DNA from: Clostridiales bacterium
GTDB lineage: Bacteria > Bacillota > Clostridia > Christensenellales > DUVY01
Direction of reading: 5' to 3'
Assembly (NCBI GenBank): GCA_031290295.1
Contig: JAITNT010000197.1
Span: 1-15,702, forward strand
DNA length: 15,702 nucleotides
Shown: positions 14,476 to 15,702 of the stretch, piece after piece
Position numbering within the stretch: the first letter of the stretch is position 1
Layout: the number at the start of each line of letters is the position of its first letter
Program-made: the position numbers and the translations under genes
Notes under the pieces: model-generated
Seen by the model: only the letters and a program-made list of their open reading frames with translations
What the model was told of the DNA's origin: nothing
Database searches by the model: none

Positions 14476-15663
14476 CTAAACATCTTCGGGTGTTTTTTTT
14501 GCGTTGTTCTTGGCGAGTATTTCTTCCAGCGGGTCGCCGAGAGAGGCGGGGTTAATTTGCTGCGCCGCCGGGTTCGGGATCGGATTAACCGCGCCGCCGG
14601 AGAAGCCGTATTTTGCCATTACGTCCTCCGCGCTCATCGCGGTCTTTGCCTTTTGCTGATTTGCGTACAGCGCGGCGGGGTCCTTTTGCTTGAGGGCGGG
14701 CTGCGAGGCTCTTTGCTTTTCCTTGAGCTTGTCCATGATAACGGGATAAATATCCAGCGAGCGCACGTTGTTATCGATGGTTTTGGTGAACTGCGTAATC
14801 TTGATTATGGCGACCTTTATGGGGTCGTTGTCGCTCATTTGCCCCGCGGTATTCGCGTTTCCGAGCGCGAGCGCGTTGATTACCTCGGAGTAATCTATGC
14901 CGCCGAAAATTTTATAAAGAAAGGCGTTAGCGGCGGGCATCGCGTGTACGATATCCCAATAGGTGCTTATCTGATTTTTGAGCGCCGACGAGGTCTCGTT
15001 AAATCTGCCTATCGAGGAATAGTAGGTCTGCTTTTCCGACAGCCGCCCGTTTTCCTCGGCAAGACGGGACAGGCGTATGTCGGCGTCGGCGGGCGAAATA
15101 ACGCCGTTCTGCATTTGTCCGACTATCGTCTGCATCTCCCCGGAAATTTTGGACATGCGTTCCTCCACGTCCTTAGCCTGATTATCGAACTGCTTCGAGG
15201 AGGTATCGATAACCTTAAAGTACTGCGCAATTTTGGGCGCTACGTCCCTTTGACATAACAAATAGTAGTGCAGATCGTCCTCGTAGGAGGGGGCTTGCAC
15301 GAGTTTTTTTGCGGACACCTTAGGCGCGAAGGAATTTTTGAGCGCGACCCAGTCCTTAGAGAGGGTGACGAGCTTCTTTATACCGCCCGAGGTGAGCATA
15401 TTCGTAGACAGCTCCTTGCGGCATTTTTCCAGCTCCTTGAGTATCTCCGCGGCGACGTCGTTGCCCTTTTCGGAGGCCACCTCAACCACGTCGAAAATAT
15501 TGCTCTTTGCCTGATTGAGGTCGGCGATAGCGTTTTCATAGAAAACGTTGTCGTAAATAAGCAGCTCGCCTTTTTTCTTGAGCAGACGGGCTTCCTCCTG
15601 CTTTAACGCTACCCCCTCTATAGTGTCGTTCAGGTATTCGATAACGATAGTCTTTGCGTCCAT
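14476..15663 (-). CDS. Helical coiled-coil protein with flexible C-terminal tail, function unknown
   Basis: I do not recognise this 395-aa protein. It is nearly all helical by composition. Residues 10-120 are charged helices, 155-215 look like a coiled coil (EERMSKISGEMQTIVGQMQ, then RLSRLAEENGRLSEKQ), and 216-315 form a more compact helical region. From about 320 a Pro/Gln/Asn/Ala-rich linker leads to a terminal helix SLGDPLEEILAKNNAKK. This plan, helical body plus flexible tail plus short terminal motif, is shared with the 230-aa protein of the cassette. AAGGAGG stands upstream of the ATG at 15663, but the reading frame is open through 13 more codons to the window edge, so an earlier start cannot be excluded. 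It may be the first gene of the unit or follow others outside the window. Confidence 0.75.
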   Translation of the reverse strand: MDAKTIVIEYLNDTIEGVALKQEEARLLKKKGELLIYDNVFYENAIADLNQAKSNIFDVVEVASEKGNDVAAEILKELEKCRKELSTNMLTSGGIKKLVTLSKDWVALKNSFAPKVSAKKLVQAPSYEDDLHYYLLCQRDVAPKIAQYFKVIDTSSKQFDNQAKDVEERMSKISGEMQTIVGQMQNGVISPADADIRLSRLAEENGRLSEKQTYYSSIGRFNETSSALKNQISTYWDIVHAMPAANAFLYKIFGGIDYSEVINALALGNANTAGQMSDNDPIKVAIIKITQFTKTIDNNVRSLDIYPVIMDKLKEKQRASQPALKQKDPAALYANQQKAKTAMSAEDVMAKYGFSGGAVNPIPNPAAQQINPASLGDPLEEILAKNNAKKTPEDV

Positions 15664-15702
15664 TACCTTTGTATCCTCCTTGATTAAATCCGCGTAGTTA
15701 TG

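Noticed and set aside
14557..15258. Plus-strand open frame of 233 codons
   Set aside because: Antisense to the 395-aa helical protein gene, with no start signal and no family features.
14476..15663. 395-aa protein as a TelA-type toxic anion resistance protein
   Set aside because: Length and helical nature fit, but the recalled TelA conserved segments are not present and no ter genes are nearby.

Overview
The window looks like chromosomal DNA from a strictly or mostly anaerobic Bacillota bacterium, probably a member of the Clostridia. The signs are strong AGGAGG-type ribosome binding sites, a desulfoferrodoxin-type superoxide reductase, an iron-sulfur aldo/keto reductase, an ECF-transporter S component and a DUF1893 protein. 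I cannot name a genus. There is no integrase, transposase, tRNA or rRNA gene, phage gene or CRISPR array.

Left part (1-5370) is ordinary metabolism and stress physiology. After about 500 bp of repeat-rich intergenic DNA comes a minus-strand run transcribed from right to left: aldo/keto reductase (2756-1638), ECF S component (1567-1034) and DUF1893 protein (984-517). A TfoX N-terminal-domain protein (2905-3228, plus strand) diverges from it across two back-to-back sigma-A-like promoters. A desulfoferrodoxin gene (3704-3318, minus) faces it, and a MATE-family transporter (3919-5370, plus) diverges from desulfoferrodoxin, again across two good promoters.

Middle (5371-6010) is 640 bp without a credible gene. 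It holds dispersed repeats whose relatives also sit in 1-516, a 160-bp element with perfect 17-bp terminal inverted repeats, and candidate terminators for both flanking transcription units.

Right part (6011-15702) is one minus-strand cassette, read from the right edge towards 6011, with gaps of 6, 68, 38 and 25 nt. Its genes are a 395-aa helical coiled-coil protein, a 636-aa protein ending in an HExxH zinc-metallopeptidase domain, a 1528-aa SF1 (UPF1-like) helicase with a DUF4011-like N-terminus and a nuclease-like C-terminus whose acidic residues are replaced, a 230-aa helical protein with a Gly/Pro/Ala tail, and a 378-aa Vps4/katanin-type AAA ATPase with a helical, possibly MIT-like N-terminus. 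An 11-bp hairpin closes the unit. I do not recognise this gene set as a named system. It could be a multi-protein stress or defence machine: a nucleic-acid-sensing helicase, a protease effector, a AAA remodeller and two helical adaptors or clients. The promoter, and possibly more genes, lie beyond the right edge.
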